Source: Flavobacteriales bacterium
Lineage (GTDB): Bacteria > Bacteroidota > Bacteroidia > Flavobacteriales_F > PHOS-HE28
DNA: 64,000 nucleotides
Direction of reading: 5' to 3'
Assembly: GCA_016710965.1 (NCBI GenBank)
Contig: JADJTW010000031.1
Location: 620,001 to 684,000 of the forward strand
The position numbers and the translations under genes are program-made. Shown in pieces: positions 62,420 to 64,000 of the stretch. How positions within the stretch are numbered: the first letter of the stretch is position 1; every line of letters starts with the position of its first letter. The notes under the pieces were generated by a model. The model was given only the letters and a program-made list of their open reading frames with translations, made no database searches and was not told the DNA's origin.

Positions 62420-64000
62420 CCGTCCATTCATTTCGACGGTTGGCAGCATGCTCCGCCTCGGTGCATTGCACGCCGGGGACGCAATGGTTCACAAGTCGGG
62501 TGGCTCCGAAGCCTCGTGCGCGCATGCGCTCCTTGACCACGCCGCGCGTACGCAGGTATTCCATGATCGCATCGGCACGGCGTTGCGTGAGGCGGAGCAT
62601 CGCTTCGCCATCGCCGCGGGCATCGCTATGCACGCCGATCTCGATGCTCACGGCAGGATTCACCTTCAAGCGGTCGGCCAGCTGGTCCAGTTCGCCGCGT
62701 GCCTGCGGATCGAGCTGCACGCTGCCTTCGGCCCATCGAATGAACTTCAACGGCATGGGCTCTCCAGGCACGATCTCCTCGAGTTCCAGTTCGCGCGCTG
62801 CGCTCAAGTCGATGATGCCTTGCTTGACACCGATGGTGCTCACCGGGATGTTCATGCTGAAGTAACCGGGCTTCTCGATGATCACCTCGAACTCTTCGTT
62901 GCTCTGTAGGCGCATGTCGATGTCTCCACCATCGCCCGTCACTTCGGCCTCGGTCTGGAAGGTCTCCAGGTTCACGCAGGTGACGGTAGCGCCAGCCACG
63001 AAGCCGAACTTGCCCTTCTGGCGTACCACTCCGCGCAACCACACGCCAGCATCGGCCACCAGATGCAAGTCGCGCGTAACGATCTGCTGGCGCTCGATAT
63101 CCTCGGTGCTCAGGTGCTGCTCTGCCTCGTAACGGCCCTGCATGTTGGCCACGATGCGATACTCGACGCCTTTGCGCACCCCGAAAGTGTACTCTCCGCG
63201 CGCATCCGTCCGTGTTGTCGCCACCAAAGCACCTCCCACTTCGAGGAGCTGCACTTCCGCATCGCTCACCGGCGTTTCGTATTCGTCATCGATCACCACG
63301 CCGGTGCATAGGAAACGCTCCTCCAGCGGCGCCAGCATCTCGAACGCGTAGATGTCATCATCGCCCTGGCCGCCGGGACGATTGCTGCTGAAGAAGCCGC
63401 GCTTGCCGGAAGCGTCGATGATGAAGGCCATATCGTCCTTGGGCCCGTTGACCGGAGCACCCAGGTTGAGCGCGCTTGCGAACTCGCCTTCGCTTCCCCG
63501 GGCTGCCTTGTAGATGTCGATGCCGCCAAGACCAGGATGACCATTGCTGCTGAAATAGAGCGAGCCATCGGCCGCTACGAAGGGGAACGATTCGTTGTGG
63601 GCTGTGTTGATGGCCGGTCCGAGGTTCTGCGGTTCGCCCCATTGGCCGCCCTGGTCCATGCATACATAGATGTCCGTGCCGCCGGATCCGCCAGGCATAT
63701 CGCTGACGAAATACAACCGTCGGCCATCGGGGGAGAGCGCGGGATGGGCAATGGACACTTCGCTGTTGTTGAACAGGAACTGCTCTTCGCCGGAGTAACC
63801 GCCCGGGGCCAGGCGTGCGCGGTAGATGCCCAGGCGGCTGATCCCTTGCTGACTGCGCTGCGCGCGGCCCTTGAAATAGTTATTCCGCGTGAACCAGATG
63901 ACATCGCCGCTGGCGCTTGCGGTGGCAGGGCCTTCGTGGTACTTGGTATTCACAGATCCGGCGAGGGGCTGCGCTCCTGCGAGGTCGCCATTGGGTGTCA
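62400..64000 (-). CDS. OmpA-family protein with PD40 propeller (N-terminus outside window)
   Basis: The frame is open to the window edge (about 533 codons visible), so the N-terminus is missing. WD40/PD40-like repeats (HPALSPDGRRLYFVSDMPGG, SFPFVAADGSLYFSSNGHPG, GKRGFFSSNRPGGQGDDDIY) are followed by carboxypeptidase-regulatory-like beta domains (SDAEVQLLEVGGALVATTRT). The OmpA peptidoglycan-binding domain ends the protein (SIEIGVHSDARGDGEAMLRL and TQRRADAIMEYLRTRG). This layout matches outer-membrane OmpA/PD40 proteins linked to gliding and T9SS in Bacteroidota. A GTG at 63953 is in frame, but coding clearly continues upstream of it. Confidence 0.9.
   Translation of the reverse strand, partial: TPNGDLAGAQPLAGSVNTKYHEGPATASASGDVIWFTRNNYFKGRAQRSQQGISRLGIYRARLAPGGYSGEEQFLFNNSEVSIAHPALSPDGRRLYFVSDMPGGSGGTDIYVCMDQGGQWGEPQNLGPAINTAHNESFPFVAADGSLYFSSNGHPGLGGIDIYKAARGSEGEFASALNLGAPVNGPKDDMAFIIDASGKRGFFSSNRPGGQGDDDIYAFEMLAPLEERFLCTGVVIDDEYETPVSDAEVQLLEVGGALVATTRTDARGEYTFGVRKGVEYRIVANMQGRYEAEQHLSTEDIERQQIVTRDLHLVADAGVWLRGVVRQKGKFGFVAGATVTCVNLETFQTEAEVTGDGGDIDMRLQSNEEFEVIIEKPGYFSMNIPVSTIGVKQGIIDLSAARELELEEIVPGEPMPLKFIRWAEGSVQLDPQARGELDQLADRLKVNPAVSIEIGVHSDARGDGEAMLRLTQRRADAIMEYLRTRGVVKERMRARGFGATRLVNHCVPGVQCTEAEHAANRRNEWTVTSVQP

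Overview
The window looks like a high-GC member of the Bacteroidota, most likely Flavobacteriales. This is inferred from several things: many secreted proteins ending in type IX secretion (T9SS) sorting domains, gene starts without Shine-Dalgarno sites, a recurrent -7 promoter box of the TAnnTT(C/T)G type, a tdk-murF gene pair, M43/M28 secreted peptidases, and two-component regulators with propeller sensors. No plasmid, phage, rRNA, CRISPR or transposase gene is visible. One tRNA (Gln, UUG) is present.

Layout. 0-5 kb: murF (cut by the window edge) and tdk run leftwards. An operon of a conserved hypothetical gene, an M28 peptidase, rsmI and a quinone-oxidoreductase-like gene runs rightwards. 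5-8.5 kb: a GEVED/T9SS surface protein, a small cytoplasmic protein and a CPA2 cation/H+ antiporter. 8.5-23 kb: a secretome block, opened by three perfect hairpins. It holds a SprB-repeat protein, a glycoside-hydrolase-like protein, another T9SS protein, three tandem M43 metalloproteases, lipoproteins and a small secreted protein. 23-38 kb: mixed housekeeping and surface genes: polA, a di-haem cytochrome lipoprotein, an ASPIC/UnbV repeat protein, an M28 lipoprotein, cysS, a YwqK-like protein, a threonine-dehydrogenase-like epimerase, a delta-60 repeat protein and trhO. 38-42.4 kb: tyrosine catabolism genes hmgA and hppD, each preceded by the same 20-bp perfect palindrome. Between them lie a lipoprotein and a VapBC-like toxin-antitoxin pair set among copies of a dispersed repeat. 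42.4-53.3 kb: a segment bounded by extra partial copies of the hppD 3' end. It carries a 45-aa protein, a propeller lipoprotein, a LuxR-type response regulator, a giant propeller histidine kinase, a 1311-aa double-propeller fibre protein and a protein with dockerin-like repeats. A 22-bp near-palindrome recurs upstream of the regulator and in the kinase/fibre divergent region, so the regulator may control the surface operon. 53-64 kb: a low-affinity iron permease-like gene, PPK2, a secreted protein, aspS, an M90 peptidase, tRNA-Gln, a DUF2723 (GT117) membrane glycosyltransferase, a polysaccharide deacetylase and an OmpA/PD40 protein (cut by the window edge).

Quality note. At least nine single-base frame breaks are visible (about 10.06, 12.71, 13.20, 19.0, 19.07, 21.19, 21.23, 38.35 and 40.19 kb; possibly 22.14 and 57.35 kb). 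They affect housekeeping-type genes as well as surface genes, and several compensate each other, so residual assembly or sequencing indels are more likely than biology. Functions were assigned by reading motifs only; no database search was run.
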